Numbered from the stretch's first letter, positions 1 to 15,589 are shown. The stretch: DNA of 64,000 bases from Rotaria socialis (GCA_905331475.1 CAJNYU010000030.1:186001-250000); one strand, 5' to 3'. A program made the numbers and translations. Notes: generated by a model from the sequence alone, not told the origin.

Positions 1-1273
1 CATTATTAGTTGTATCTCATGATCAGTCGTTTTTAGATAATATATGTACGGATGTCATACATTTGGATGGAAAAAAATTATATTACTACAGAGGCAATTA
101 TTCATTGTTTAAAAAAATGCTTCTACAAACACGTTCGCAACAATTAAAAGATTATGAAAAACAAGAGCGTGCATTAGATGCATTGAAAAAACAAGGTCAT
201 TCATCAAAACAAGCATCAGCAAAAGTTGGTAAACGTGAAGAACAAAAATCAAAAGACAAAGCTCGCGGACGAAAACAAGAAACCAATGATGAGGAAGTAG
301 TCAATAAAAAAGAGCTATTACAAAAGCCAAGAGAATATCAAGTTCGATTTCGTTTTCCATCGCCACCTCCATTGAATCCACCAGTATTAGGTTCATTTGA
401 TGTTTCATTTGGTTATGAAAATCGTGAGACACTTTTTGAAAAACTCAATTTTGGCATTGATATGGCTAGTCGAATTGCAATTGTTGGACCAAATGGTGTT
501 GGTATGTAGATCAAGAGTTTTATTTTCATGCTAACATAAAAATCTTAGAAGATAGATCGTATGTATTTAGAATTCGTAAAGATTTTAAATAGTAATGATG
601 ATTGTGTAAGACTGAAGATCATTATGAAAATATTTACTGAAGAAAAAATTTTAACAAAATGAATATATTTATTTATTTATTTTTGCTTATTTGTTTAGGT
701 AAAAGTACATTTTTAAAATTACTAATGGGTGTGATAGAACCGACTCGTGGTGAAATTCGCCGAAATCATCGTCTTCGTATTGGTCGTTTTGATCAACATG
801 CCGGTGAACAATTCGATTTAGAATTAACAGCTATTGAACATTTAAGACGATCATTTAATATGCCCGAACAAGATACAAGAAAATCGCTTGGAAGTGTTGG
901 TTTACCTGGTCGTGCTCATCCTATAAAAATGAAAGATTTATCTGGTGGGCAAAAAGCTCGTGTTGCACTTTCAGATTTAATAGCACGTCAACCTGATGTA
1001 TTGATTCTTGATGAACCTACGAATAATCTCGATATTGAATCAATCGATGCATTAGCAGAGGCAATTAATGAATACAAAGGTGGTGTCATCATTGTTTCGC
1101 ACGACGAAAGACTGATACGTGAAACAAACTGTCAACTGTGGGTTATTGAACACAAACAAATCAATGAAATCGACGGAGATTTTGATGATTATAGAAAAGA
1201 ATTACTGGACTCATTAGGCGAAGCTATGATTCATAATCCAAGTGCAGCAGCAGCTGCAGCTACTACTATTTAA
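1..1273 (+). CDS. ABCF1: ABCF1-type ABC ATPase, 3' part (5' end outside window)
   Basis: This is the C-terminal part of a cytosolic ABC-F ATPase of the ABCF1 (ABC50) type. That family has two ATPase domains and no membrane segment, and acts with eIF2 and ribosomes in translation initiation. Coding starts in frame at base 3, in the H-loop of the first ATPase domain ([10 protein letters not shown]), followed by a charged Lys/Glu/Gln linker. The second ATPase domain carries a Walker A (GPNGVGKST) split by one intron (502-698), the signature LSGGQ near 938, Walker [12 protein letters not shown] near 1003 and the H-loop SHDE. The linker ending in [13 protein letters not shown] and the tail [11 protein letters not shown] match ABCF1 rather than ABCF2 or ABCF3. 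A short Ala tract precedes the TAA stop. Exons are 1-501 and 699-1273. Confidence in family and subfamily is high; the N-terminal region cannot be assessed. Confidence 0.95.
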
Positions 1274-2240
1274 GTTTTTCTGTGTTTCTGTTGAATGGTT
1301 ATACGTTTATGAGGCAGAAGCAAATCTATTTTCACTTTTTGCTAAATAAACATATGGTGCAGTTATCAAGTATTTATGTCAACTTTTATTTCTTACGGAG
1401 CAAATCCGTCAATGATGAAGACGTAAAAAAGTTGTGAATACAGTTTCACAGTAAATCATTTACAATTATTATCTTTTCTACTTACGGATTGCAGAAAGTC
1501 TGATATTTCAACTCGAAATTTAGATTCGATACAAACATCAATTGAAGTAACACAATGTTCTGGTCTTCTGAATTGTTGCTCCTACCTTGCATATAAGAAC
1601 ATGAAGTATGCCAGTGAATAGGAGTGCTATAAAAATCACGCCCTGGCATCACAAATTTATGTGTCAGGATAAGAAGTATTCGAAATATATTCTTATCGAA
1701 GTCTATCTCTGTGAGCTAGAATTAGTTTGCAGAAAATTTTTAGGATTCATGCCCTCGCCGAAAAGGCTACGGTTTCATAAAAACGTCAATTCAGATCTTG
1801 AAGCTCTTTTTTTTCGAAGATAACGTTCTCATTTGACAAGCATATCTATGTCGATGTCTATTAGTTCTGATCAATAATTATTATTTTTAATTGAATGAAA
1901 TTCATTCGTGAATGAGATTTAACGGTATTCTCATGTTACAATTCTGCAGCTCATACAGATATCGTAGCTCTAGAAGAGTCAATAACAAGACCTACGATTA
2001 TTTTAGTTTAATAAAGAGAATGACATCAATCAAGATATTTCCTTTTACTAATCTGTTGAAAATATCCATTATGATTTTTAAATAAAAGTTTTTTTAATTT
2101 TACTTCACAAAATTTATTAAAATGAAATCACAATAGTTCTTTTTAATTACATTATGCTGATTAATATTCATCTGTTTTACCGATTGAAATCATAAGGTAT
2201 AGGGCAATTTTGCTTTAAAGTGAAAAAGAACGACTCATCG
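1274..2240. other. Intergenic, convergent ABCF1 / EXPERA-like gene
   Basis: About 970 bases between two convergent genes. An AATAAA-like signal (ctaaataaac) lies near 1343, soon after the ABCF1 stop. The rest is AT-rich with no coding pattern or repeat that I can support; a 71-codon open frame at 1608-1823 has no recognisable similarity. Confidence 0.5.
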
Positions 2241-2813
2241 CTAGTAATACTTCGTTTTTTCATTTGATACATTGAGTAGACGAAGTATCTGTCGACCTAT
2301 ACTCCACATACAGGCAAACGGAAATACAACCCAAACGAGACTTGGCATAATAAATAGACATATATATTCCCATGCTTCTATTTGAACAGGTGATCTTTCC
2401 GGATGTAATGATCGTTCAAAATGATCATGCACAAAATATAATATTGTTTTTGACCATGTCATCGCACTTGCTACTAATAGAAGAAGACAACCTAGATTAC
2501 GTTGTCCAACAATATGATAAAGTATAATTGATAACAATGCAAGAGTTAATTCAACATAGTTCATGCAACTTTGTGCGATAACAAATGCATTTTGTAGATT
2601 TCCATACAGTGGATCAAGTGTTATATATTTTGCATAAGGGGAAAATATATGAAATAGATCGCCGTTTGCCATACTTCGAGGTCGTGTTATAATATAAGTT
2701 GCATCCCATATACAAACAAGTGACCCGATCACAGTCCAAAGTGTAGCCCAAGCAGGCATATAGCATTGATTCGATCGATTAGAAAAACCGTTTGTATTAG
2801 ATTTAGGTGGCAT
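2241..2813 (-). CDS. EXPERA/emopamil-binding-like four-helix membrane protein
   Basis: A single-exon protein of 190 residues with four hydrophobic segments, at about residues 22-45, 77-100, 108-128 and 150-175. This resembles the EXPERA fold of emopamil-binding proteins, TM6SF2 and sigma-2 receptor (TMEM97). Polar residues sit inside or next to the helices: CIWDATY in helix 1, the segment DLFHIFSPYAKYI, a QS and an E in helix 2, and a W and a K in helix 3. These resemble what I recall of uncharacterised EXPERA-domain proteins of fungi and lower animals more than animal EBP (from memory, not searched). It probably sits in the endoplasmic reticulum, since the family is linked to sterols and lipids, but no substrate can be assigned. 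The start is the first ATG after an upstream region without a coding pattern. It lies tail-to-tail with ABCF1 and upstream of TRIM37's 3' end. Confidence 0.6.
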   Translation of the reverse strand: MPPKSNTNGFSNRSNQCYMPAWATLWTVIGSLVCIWDATYIITRPRSMANGDLFHIFSPYAKYITLDPLYGNLQNAFVIAQSCMNYVELTLALLSIILYHIVGQRNLGCLLLLVASAMTWSKTILYFVHDHFERSLHPERSPVQIEAWEYICLFIMPSLVWVVFPFACMWSIGRQILRLLNVSNEKTKYY

Positions 2814-3434
2814 GATTTGTATTAGTTTTTGATGACAATAAAACTTGTTAACTTATTGGAAAATTTTTTATGTCGGTCAGACAAGTGTGAGGTGATGCTT
2901 TTTACTCAACGGAATATAAAGAACGAATAGGAAGGAATCTTAATCAGACACTCACGCCTCCGACATCTCAATGTGTTACATACATACATACATGTACAGT
3001 TATTAACGTTGAAATGATTCTTTACGTTACTAATAGAATTTTTTTGTTGAACTAATTGTAGGTATTTTCAAAAGGGTTGTTGCTGGGTAACCTCTGTGTA
3101 CTTACTCCATTAGAATTCGAATAACATGTCGCTCTTGAAATGCATTATCTTTTATCACATATAAATATATATATATGCAATCTTTAAAACACACTCAGTT
3201 ATGTTCTTGAATGCATTTCAAACTTGAAACTCACACAAAATGATTTTCGTTTTTATTTGACAAAAGAATAAATAATTAATAGACCGATACAAATGCTCGT
3301 AGTCACTCAATTCTAATCTATTGACAGTTACATCACAGAGAAACAATTATACATACGTGTGATAATAAGAAAAAAAAGAAAAAAAAAGACAATGATTTCC
3401 TCGTGATGAGATTTCTAGAAGAATAAGTATTCTT
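2814..3434. other. Intergenic between EXPERA-like gene and TRIM37 3' end
   Basis: About 620 bases. It holds a short TACA microsatellite near 2981-2995 (tacatacatacatacatg), a TATATA run near 3164 and an A-rich tract near 3370. No gene is visible. It should contain the promoter of the EXPERA-like gene and the 3' UTR of TRIM37. Confidence 0.5.
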
Positions 3435-8181
<4,747 letters not shown>

Positions 8182-9410
8182 TCTTATCTTGAAATATATT
8201 TTTATAAATACATTAAATAAAAGAAAAAAAAGAAATATTTAACAACAAACCTCAAAGCCGTTCGAATAAGTACGAGAGAAAAAAAGAACAAGTATTGATC
8301 GACCGATCAAAGCAGTCAGTCACTCAAAAAAGTTTGTATCCACAGATTTCCACTAGTCCATTGGTGTCAAGGACAACAAAATACATTCTATTGTACTTAG
8401 ATGTCGCTCGTAAACACTACATTGATTTAAAAATGAACATTTTTTTGTAAAATGTTTAGTGAAGATATTTCTTTTAATTGGTTGCGAGACTACTTAAAAA
8501 GCGCCTTTATTTGATAGAGTAGCTAAGCCAAAATATTCTTGACTTTAAGTCTTTCGAGTTGCACCTCTTCAAATTATTGCAGTGTTTCTAGAAAGTCTAA
8601 AAATTGATCTATATTTTTTAGAGCAATTTAGTCATTGTAATTAAGATAAAGAATTGGTCACGTTGAAAGACATTCTTTTTGAAGTTTTTACCAGTTGAAG
8701 TAATAAACTAAATCGCAGTCTTCTATTTATCCGAATCTTAGAAAAGCAATACGAGAAATATTATCTATTCGCAATTCAAATCAGATGTGGTACTTTGTTT
8801 TTATTTTGCCTTATAATAAAGAATAAAATAGTTATCTTTGTACAATAAAAATATCAAGATTTTTACTATTTAAAGTATAACGATAGATAAAATATTTATT
8901 CTTGTAAAATACAGATAACGACTTTTTTTCTAATTTATCTTCATCAAATAAACGTAAAGTAAATAGTAAGACTCGTCTGTCATTGAGAACCTAATGTTTC
9001 ATTATTACAGCGTAGCTCACAAAAGAAAATATGCTACTACATGCAGAAATATGATCATCAGAAAAGTGTTTGCGTATTAATTTTCATGAATCAACTTTAT
9101 TTTTCAATGGTATCAGATTTCGAGCTGATTTTGCTCATAGGAAATCATATCGATTAAGATATCGTATTTGTTGTATTAGTCTTTCGTCTATTCACCGATG
9201 ATGGAAAAAACAATCTTTCTTTATTTTATCTGTTGGAAACAAAGAATTCATTGATTGCCATTTTACAAGCATAAAGATTCTTTTTATTCCCTTGACTTTG
9301 GGGAGGTTCATATGAGATAAAAATAAGTTTGTCTGTCTGTTTGTGGTAAGTCAAAAGAATATATATATATATGAGACTTTTCCTTTGTTTTAGGCTCCAC
9401 CGTCCGTTAA
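8182..9410. other. Intergenic upstream of TRIM37
   Basis: About 1.2 kb of AT-rich sequence that should include the TRIM37 promoter. I see no gene, tRNA or repeat family here. Confidence 0.45.
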
Positions 9411-9662
9411 TCAAACTTTACTATGGGTAATCTGGGTTGAGAAGCCTGAATCTACAATTAGTTTTTCAAAATCTGAATCAAGTTTTTTAGGTAAGATATT
9501 TAGACTCTGTACATTTTGACCAAAGTCAAGATCGAACAAGCGTGATCGTTTACGATTCTTGTACATGGAGTCCGGATACGATTTTCGTTTTGCTCGACAT
9601 TTTGTCGCATATGGTAGTATTTCTCTGAGATATTTCTTTAGTTTTTCTGTGTGAATGATTTC
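9411..9662 (-). other. Possible unrecognised terminal exon (84 codons)
   Basis: On the minus strand an acceptor-like CTCTAG is followed from 9662 by 83 open codons ending in TGA at 9411-9413. The composition looks coding (KKYLREILPYATK; SLNILPKKLDSDF). Upstream, around 9724, there is a good donor (AAGG/GTAAGC) preceded by an open stretch reading LVNVPRHDVKG, so this may be the end of a small or decayed gene. I recognise no family and could not define a start. Codon use is not distinctive enough to exclude chance. Confidence 0.3.
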
Positions 9663-10169
9663 CTAGAGATTGTCAAGAATCATTTGGCGATCAGCTGTAG
9701 TTTTGTTTTAGTGATGGAGCTTACCCTTCACATCATGTCGAGGTACGTTGACGAGCGACTAGTTTCTAATGGGAATATTTCAATTCAATTTCGTCTGGAA
9801 AGTGTTCAACATTGAAGAGAGAATAATATTTCTGTGAGATGATACTTGATATTGTCAATAGAAAGTTTCGATTCAATGCGAGTTCTCGCGAATATAAATA
9901 TAGCACTCTTTCTTAGAAATAGATTTAACGAAGAAGTAGTTTCGAATTTCACGTGAGGAGTTCTTTTCTGAAGCACCGATTCTTTTTCTTAGTTTAGCGA
10001 AATTAAAATGAGTTGTACATTCACAAAATTGCATATTGTGCTGCATGGGAGGTTGGGTAGACAAACATCGGCTAGCCATGAAAGGCACCGACAAACGACT
10101 AGCCGCTGCTCTAGCCACTGTGACCACTGCTAGAAGCAGTAGAAATGCGTAGGTATATCTTGACTACGG

Positions 10170-10650
10170 TAAACGGCAAGATGCTCCCCAGAAAGATGCT
10201 CTCCGGATAGTTGCTCCCCGGACTTTTGCTCCCCAGTGACACTTGCTTCCCGGACACCTGCTCCCCGGACACTTGCTCCCTAACTGTATTTAACAAAATA
10301 ATCAGCACGAGATTAAGATATAAATTTATTTATTTGTCGGTGTGTGGATGTGGGTGTGAGTGTGAGCGTGAATCTGAGTGTGGGTGTTAGTGTGGATGTG
10401 AGTGTGGGTGTCAGTGTAGGTGTGGGTGAGTGAAGAGGATAACCATTTGTCCATACTTGTACTGACACACTCACACCCGATACACCCACACCCTCAAATA
10501 AATAAATTTATATCTTAATCTCGTGCTGATTAACATTTTTGTTAAATACAGTTAGGGAGCAGGTGTCCGGGGAGCAAGTGTCTCTGGGGAGCAAATGTCC
10601 GGAGAGCAAGTGGCACTGCGGAGCAACTATCCGGGGAGCATCTTGCCGGG
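10170..10650. repeat. Hairpin-forming inverted repeat with 15-17-bp minisatellite arms
   Basis: The left arm (about 10170-10340) and right arm (about 10492-10650) are imperfect reverse complements. Each arm has tandem degenerate units around TGCTCCCCGGACACT. Each then has a unique inner stretch (ctaactgtatttaacaaaa, cagcacgagattaagat) running to AAATAAATAAATT. The spacer holds the G-rich hexamer array listed separately. No open reading frame for a transposase lies inside. It could be a foldback element or the product of an inverted duplication at a broken end. Confidence 0.75.
10337..10494. repeat. Degenerate TGTGGG-like hexamer array in hairpin loop
   Basis: From about 10337 to 10432 the sequence reads in six-base steps as GTGTGG, ATGTGG, GTGTGA, GTGTGA, GTGTGG and similar, roughly 15 units. 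GTGTGG is a rotation of TGTGGG. From about 10464 to 10494 the complementary C-rich form appears (cacacccgatacacccacacc). TGTGGG is, as I recall, the reported telomeric hexamer of the bdelloid Adineta vaga, so this may be an interstitial telomere-like tract. It is far from perfect and could simply be a GT-rich microsatellite. Confidence 0.6.
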
Positions 10651-11006
10651 ATTCCTTGACTACCGAGATGTGAACGGTTTGAAAATTGGTTAGATGCATC
10701 ATGAAATCCAAACGTGAAAAATCGGGCGAAGAATAAGGTACTTCTAGAGATCACAGATTGGAGAACTCCATTCGACGAAAAACATGTTTTTAGATCTTTT
10801 GATTTCATCGAACGAATGGAGCATTTAGCTCGCTCAAAGCTCTCAGCAAAGTCGTTATTTTGAAGAACTGCTTGCTTTTTGAAAATTTTCGAAAGAATAT
10901 TATTATTCTGCTGTCTGATTTGTACATCTATCATTCGGTTAGTTCGAAGTTTGTTCAAATGTGAATTTCGATCACGAAAATTGAAATTGCTTCCATCCGG
11001 TTTCAC
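10651..11006 (-). pseudogene. Possible importin-alpha IBB-like fragment
   Basis: The minus-strand frame from 11006 reads through NFRDRN and then LRTNRMIDVQIRQQNN. The spacing resembles the importin-beta-binding domain that begins importin alpha (FK.K...LR..R....V.LRK.K). After about 50 residues the similarity fades and the frame runs into the hairpin repeat at 10650. No ARM repeats follow. This may be a truncated gene copy cut by the inverted repeat, or coincidence. Confidence 0.25.
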
Positions 11007-12300
11007 ACATCTAATGGTTTTTACTCCAACGGTTTAAGTGCGTGTTAGCGTCAGTGAATATACACTAACGCTAAGCTAGTATATGATTATGACATGACGT
11101 CATTTGTTGCGTGGCCACTTGTGTAATCAGCGCGTGATCGGTGTGTGTACCGTGTACCCTATATATACATGTTGTTCCACTCACACACATCCTTTATTCA
11201 TTCTATTCTCATCATCCTGGTCATCCTTTGTTTTCATTATCCGTTCTGGTCGTACTTCTTGTTACGTGTAGTTATACTGTTATTGTTTGCATTACAATAC
11301 ACGTGTTGACTATATACATATATATACTCATCCATTCGGTTGCATATTCATTCATGTATGTAGGCTAATATATATATATATATATATATATACATAGTAT
11401 AGCAAAGCTCTATGGTGTCATCCCCAAGCATAGAGCTAACAGTGCGAGCTAACTTTTCACCAAACAGATTTTCTAGAAGTCATTCTCAAGTTGAAAAGAA
11501 AGGGATGTGTCGTTGCCAAGATACGGAATAGAAATGATTGGAAACGACAACTCATCATTCCCAAATAACAATAAGAAAGAGTTCGGTTAGAATCGTTAAG
11601 AAAACGAGTTAATTGGTACGACTTTAATTGAAAATTATAACAACGTAGAAATGTTTTCTTTCATTTCTTTCAAACCATTGCTTTCCTAAGAGAAATAGAC
11701 TACTAAGATTTTGAAGCTATAATAAGATCCACATATTCAAGTTCAATTTGATTGGTTTATGATTGATTAAATTGTCACCGTTTTTCTCAATTTATTTCTA
11801 CTCAGAAATTTTCAACCAGCTAAAAATTCACACATCATCATTAAAACAAAATGGATAGAAGTGTTTTTTTTTTGTTCCGGCATGTTTTTTTCAAGGTTAT
11901 TCGACAACGGATAAAAAAGAAAGTCGCAAAAAAAGATATGATTCATAAAAATGAAACGTCATTTTTATTTATAGGAATTTTGAAGTATAGAACTATTCTC
12001 GAAGTATTATATACGTATATTTTTCTTATCTAACAGCCATGTGTTGATTCAAGAGTAAGAGGTGTGTCTTACACAGCATGGAAACTTATTGTGCGGACAG
12101 TTTTGTGCTGCAAAATAGTTGATGATTCATTTCATACCTACAATGGCGTAGACGATGTAGACATTTGAGTCAACTTTAATAAAAAGATCTGCGTATTACT
12201 GACCTACATAAAAGAATATCCAACAAAAAAAAAGAACGCAAAATCGAAATGCTGGCAACAATTTACGTAGGCTGATTCCCCTGTTACTAATACTCTGAAT
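11007..12300. other. Intergenic upstream of arginine deiminase gene
   Basis: AT-rich, with a TA microsatellite at about 11370-11392. Short open frames at 11141-11368 and 11851-12033 have no recognisable similarity and are rich in chance hydrophobic and Lys codons. I see no gene. Confidence 0.45.
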
Positions 12301-12303
12301 TGA

Positions 12304-12310
12304 TATAAAT
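12304..12310 (+). promoter_or_regulatory. TATA-box-like site for arginine deiminase gene
   Basis: TATAAAT lies about 80 bases before the ATG at 12385, a plausible distance for a TATA box with a short 5' UTR. This rests on sequence and position only. Confidence 0.4.
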
Positions 12311-12384
12311 AGTGCTCACTTTTCATCATATATGTATATATATATATATTCTGTATCAAACTCTATCAGTTCAAATTAATAAAA

Positions 12385-13656
12385 ATGTTTTCTAAATTTG
12401 ATGTTGGTAATGAATCTGAAAGTGGTAAATTGATGTTGACTATTATGCATCGACCAGGTGATGAACTTCTTCGGTTAAACGAACACAATCTTGATCAACT
12501 ACTATTTGATGCGATTCCTGATATTAATTCAACAAAAAAATCGCATGATATTTTCACGAAATATTTAAGCGATCATGGTACAAAAATTCTTTATGTAAAA
12601 CCACTTCTACGTGAAACACTCATGCATAGTACAAGAGCTTGTCATATGTTAATTGAAGGAATTGTTAAAAATAGTCTCTACAATATAAATCATGATCATG
12701 AAGATTTAATTATGGCTCTTAATCAATGGCTATTAACACGTACACCAGAACAATTAGTTGAAGATGTCATAACTGGTGTTGCCTGCACAAAAGCTGAATT
12801 AGGAAATTCAGATTATGCTGCAACAATTCTAGCAATGTATGATCGAAATAATGAATTTATTATTCCACCATTACCTAACCTTTTGTTCACACGTGATGCT
12901 TTTTCAGTTATTGAAAAAAATGTCTTCATTTGGCGTATGGCTAAACTAGCTCGTCAAAATGAACCTCTTATTTTTCGTGTCATATTTCAATATCATCCAC
13001 GATTATCGACTTCAGGTTTGAAAATTGTTGAATGGGAAACAAGAAATAATGATCAAGAATATCTAACTGTTGAAGGGGGTGATTTAGCTTATTATGGTCA
13101 AGGAATTTTACTTATTGGCTGTGGTGAACGAACGAATCGCAGCAGTATTGAAGCGCTAGCAAGAACAGGTCTTTTTCGTCAAGTTATTGCTATTGTCATA
13201 CCTCCGCAACGTGATTATATGCATCTTGATACTGTTCTTTCTACGGTCGGTAAACATGCGTTTACTTTACATGGTCTATTAGCTAATCAAATGGGCGTTT
13301 TTACAATAGAAACTCATGATGGTAATAATAATATGTTAATTAAAGCAAGATGGGTTTCACATGGACATGATGTTCGTCAAGCACTTCGAAAATTACTCAA
13401 CGATTCTGAATTAATATTTTATGATGCTGCAGATGAAGCAACATCTATCGTTGAACAACGAGAATGTCGCCACAATGTATTAGTACTTGATGATTGTCAT
13501 GTTTTGACTTACAAAGGAGGTGACGGAAAAAAAGGTATTGTTGCACAAATGATTCAGAACAATGTTTGTCGAGTCGGTTTAATTCCAACTGACGGTTTAC
13601 TAGAGGGTTGTGGTGGTATGCATTGCATGACGAATGCGCTTCGGCGGAGACATTGA
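12385..13656 (+). CDS. arcA: Arginine deiminase (bacterial type, intronless)
   Basis: A 423-residue protein of the arginine deiminase family, which hydrolyses L-arginine to citrulline and ammonia. The whole catalytic set is visible: Asp171 in LLFTRDAF, Glu230 in VEGGDLAYYG, His280 and Asp282 in MHLD, and the nucleophile Cys414 in GGMHCMTNAL. Spacing is close to bacterial enzymes such as Pseudomonas ArcA. Length is also normal for the bacterial enzyme (about 410 residues). There is no signal peptide, so it is probably cytosolic. The gene has no intron, whereas most multi-domain genes around it do. Animals normally lack arginine deiminase (peptidyl-arginine deiminases are distinct), so horizontal acquisition from bacteria or protists is the best explanation (inference). 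No partner genes of a bacterial arc operon (ornithine transcarbamylase, carbamate kinase) are adjacent. Codon use resembles the host, pointing to an old, domesticated transfer. Confidence 0.9.
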   Translation: MFSKFDVGNESESGKLMLTIMHRPGDELLRLNEHNLDQLLFDAIPDINSTKKSHDIFTKYLSDHGTKILYVKPLLRETLMHSTRACHMLIEGIVKNSLYNINHDHEDLIMALNQWLLTRTPEQLVEDVITGVACTKAELGNSDYAATILAMYDRNNEFIIPPLPNLLFTRDAFSVIEKNVFIWRMAKLARQNEPLIFRVIFQYHPRLSTSGLKIVEWETRNNDQEYLTVEGGDLAYYGQGILLIGCGERTNRSSIEALARTGLFRQVIAIVIPPQRDYMHLDTVLSTVGKHAFTLHGLLANQMGVFTIETHDGNNNMLIKARWVSHGHDVRQALRKLLNDSELIFYDAADEATSIVEQRECRHNVLVLDDCHVLTYKGGDGKKGIVAQMIQNNVCRVGLIPTDGLLEGCGGMHCMTNALRRRH

Positions 13657-13660
13657 TAAC

Positions 13661-13752
13661 ATAAGTTTTCTTTTTTATTGTAAATTTTCTTTTTTATTGT
13701 AAATTTTCTTTTTTATTGTAAATTTTCTTTTTTATTGCAAATTTTCTTTTAC
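13661..13752. repeat. 19-bp tandem repeat after arginine deiminase
   Basis: Four to five near-perfect head-to-tail copies of a 19-base unit (ttgtaaattttctttttta) begin right after the arginine deiminase stop. Only the last copy shows changes. The tract probably lies in the 3' UTR. Confidence 0.85.
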
Positions 13753-14291
13753 AGAAATATTCAAGTGTTACTGTGTACGAGCATACGTACTAGCACAGAT
13801 CTATCACTAACTATTACACATGAAAAAAAGAGAATGTTGTAAACATCGCTGTTTTTCTTTCGTCTATTATTTTGTTCTATTACTATGAAAGTATGTAAAC
13901 ACTATCCTATGTTGATGTATCAAGAGATAAAAAAAAGACCGCATAACGATTTAGTCCTGTAGAAAAGTAATATAGGTCAAACTTTATTGAAATCTTTTGA
14001 GTCATTTCTTTAGGTAGTACAAGTTTACAAGAGAAATATACTAATTTTGTTTTCCAATCCAACTAATTTCTAAGTAATTAAATATTTCAATGCACAATTT
14101 ATTTTGTTATTTTCTCTTCAATTTTATCAAGAAATATATAATACTTAAAAAATTTTCTTTATCTATTTAGTATATATATTATTATTAGGAAATATAAATG
14201 TATCTATGCATATAATCATTAAAACACATATAAATAACTAATGAATTTGTTTAATATTAGAGTATTTCTTTTTCGAACCATGAAATTTGAA
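13753..14291. other. Convergent intergenic region
   Basis: AT-rich, with no gene or repeat that I can support. It separates the 3' ends of the arginine deiminase and DUF2804-like genes. Confidence 0.45.
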
Positions 14292-15589
14292 TCACCATTT
14301 AGCACGATGATTTTCTGCAACACCAAAACCATTTTCAATTATATACGTTTGACCAAATAACTCTATGGTTCCACTGTAAATACCAAAAACTTGAACGAAA
14401 TCTCCAGTTACAAGAAACACATTGATATGCTCTTCTTGACTACCCCATGGTTGAAAATTAAGACGAATCTTAGGACTTTCGGAACTAGTATCTTCTGAAG
14501 AATAGATTTTCCATGGTTGTTTCGTTTGATGTTTTTCTTCAGGTAATTCATAGATCATTTTATTGACTGTATATACTTGTCCGTTCATCCTATATATATA
14601 TATATAATTATATGTACGATATTTATTAACTTGATTAGATTTTTTTAATATGACTGAACTCACCAAACAGCACTTTCCATTGAAACACCATTCTGATCAT
14701 TGTAAACTAAATCAGAAAGATTTATACCAATTGTAACAGATTCCTCATTAGATGAATTTGTTCCTGTTGTCGAAAGAGAAACCCTAAAATACTAAAAATC
14801 AAAATCAAATTACTCATTTCAATGAATCAATTACCATTTCCATCGACATAATCTTTCTGGATAACCTGAAGTCCAATCAATACTACCAACACCGTCCAGA
14901 AATTCTTCTTCTTTATTATTATCTATTTTTATGTTTCCTCGAGCAGATAAACCAGCTATTTTATGTGTATATGCTGGACGAGTTTGTTCAACTGGATAGA
15001 CTAAAACCATGGATTGATGTTTTTCATTTGAATATTCTATTTTTGAATCTAATGATACTTGATGACCATTATTCATTGGTACATTTATATCGATTTCATA
15101 GACTTTGTCTTTTGTATTATAACATAGACGAATATATTCTGATGACGATTGATAATAATGTGTACATCCATCAATAGATGACTTGGCTTGCTCTTTAATA
15201 GCTTGTGCTAAAATAGATCTACTTTCATATTGATAAATTGTTTTTTCTTGACTGGTTCGATCAATAATATAGACAAATGCATTGGCAACATAATTAAAAT
15301 TTGCGATAGCAGCGACAATAAAGTAATTTGATGTTGAAACTGACTTGAAATCCCAATGTTTAAATGCAATAAAATCGAATAATTTTGATGAAGAGGTCCA
15401 TGAATAATCGATGAGTGCTAGCGGTTTCGTATAACGACCAAACTCATCGCTTTTCGATGGAAGACGATCTTGGATTGGACCAAGATATTTCGATTTAGGT
15501 AGACTTACATATTGAGCATTCTCTATAATACCGAATAGAACTGCTATTAAAGGCACTAAAATTGTGGCAACAGCGATAAAACGGAGCAT
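14292..15589 (-). CDS. DUF2804-family protein
   Basis: A three-exon gene (15589-14835, 14783-14664, 14589-14292) encoding 390 residues; summed length is in frame. It opens with a hydrophobic N-terminus (MLRFIAVATILVPLIAVLFG) that should be a signal peptide or anchor. The body matches the DUF2804 family pattern as I recall it: an early KPLALIDYSW, then FIAFKHWDFKSV, then GSIDWTSGYPERLCRWKW, and a closing VFGIYSGTI and AENHRAKW. This family is common in bacteria and scattered in eukaryotes and has no established function. The fold is thought to be a beta-sandwich, so a lipid- or sugar-related role is only a guess. Introns are 51 and 74 bp. The gene is divergent from the repeat-rich stretch at 15.8 kb and convergent with the arginine deiminase gene. 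Confidence 0.75.

Noticed and set aside
10111..10711. Overlapping minus-strand frames with repeated GSKSPGS-like and LLSGHLLP-like peptides
   Set aside because: They are translations of the minisatellite arms of the inverted repeat, not genes.
12385..13656. Arginine deiminase gene as contaminating bacterial sequence
   Set aside because: It is flanked on both sides by intron-bearing eukaryotic genes and has host-like AT-rich codon use and a TATA-like upstream site.
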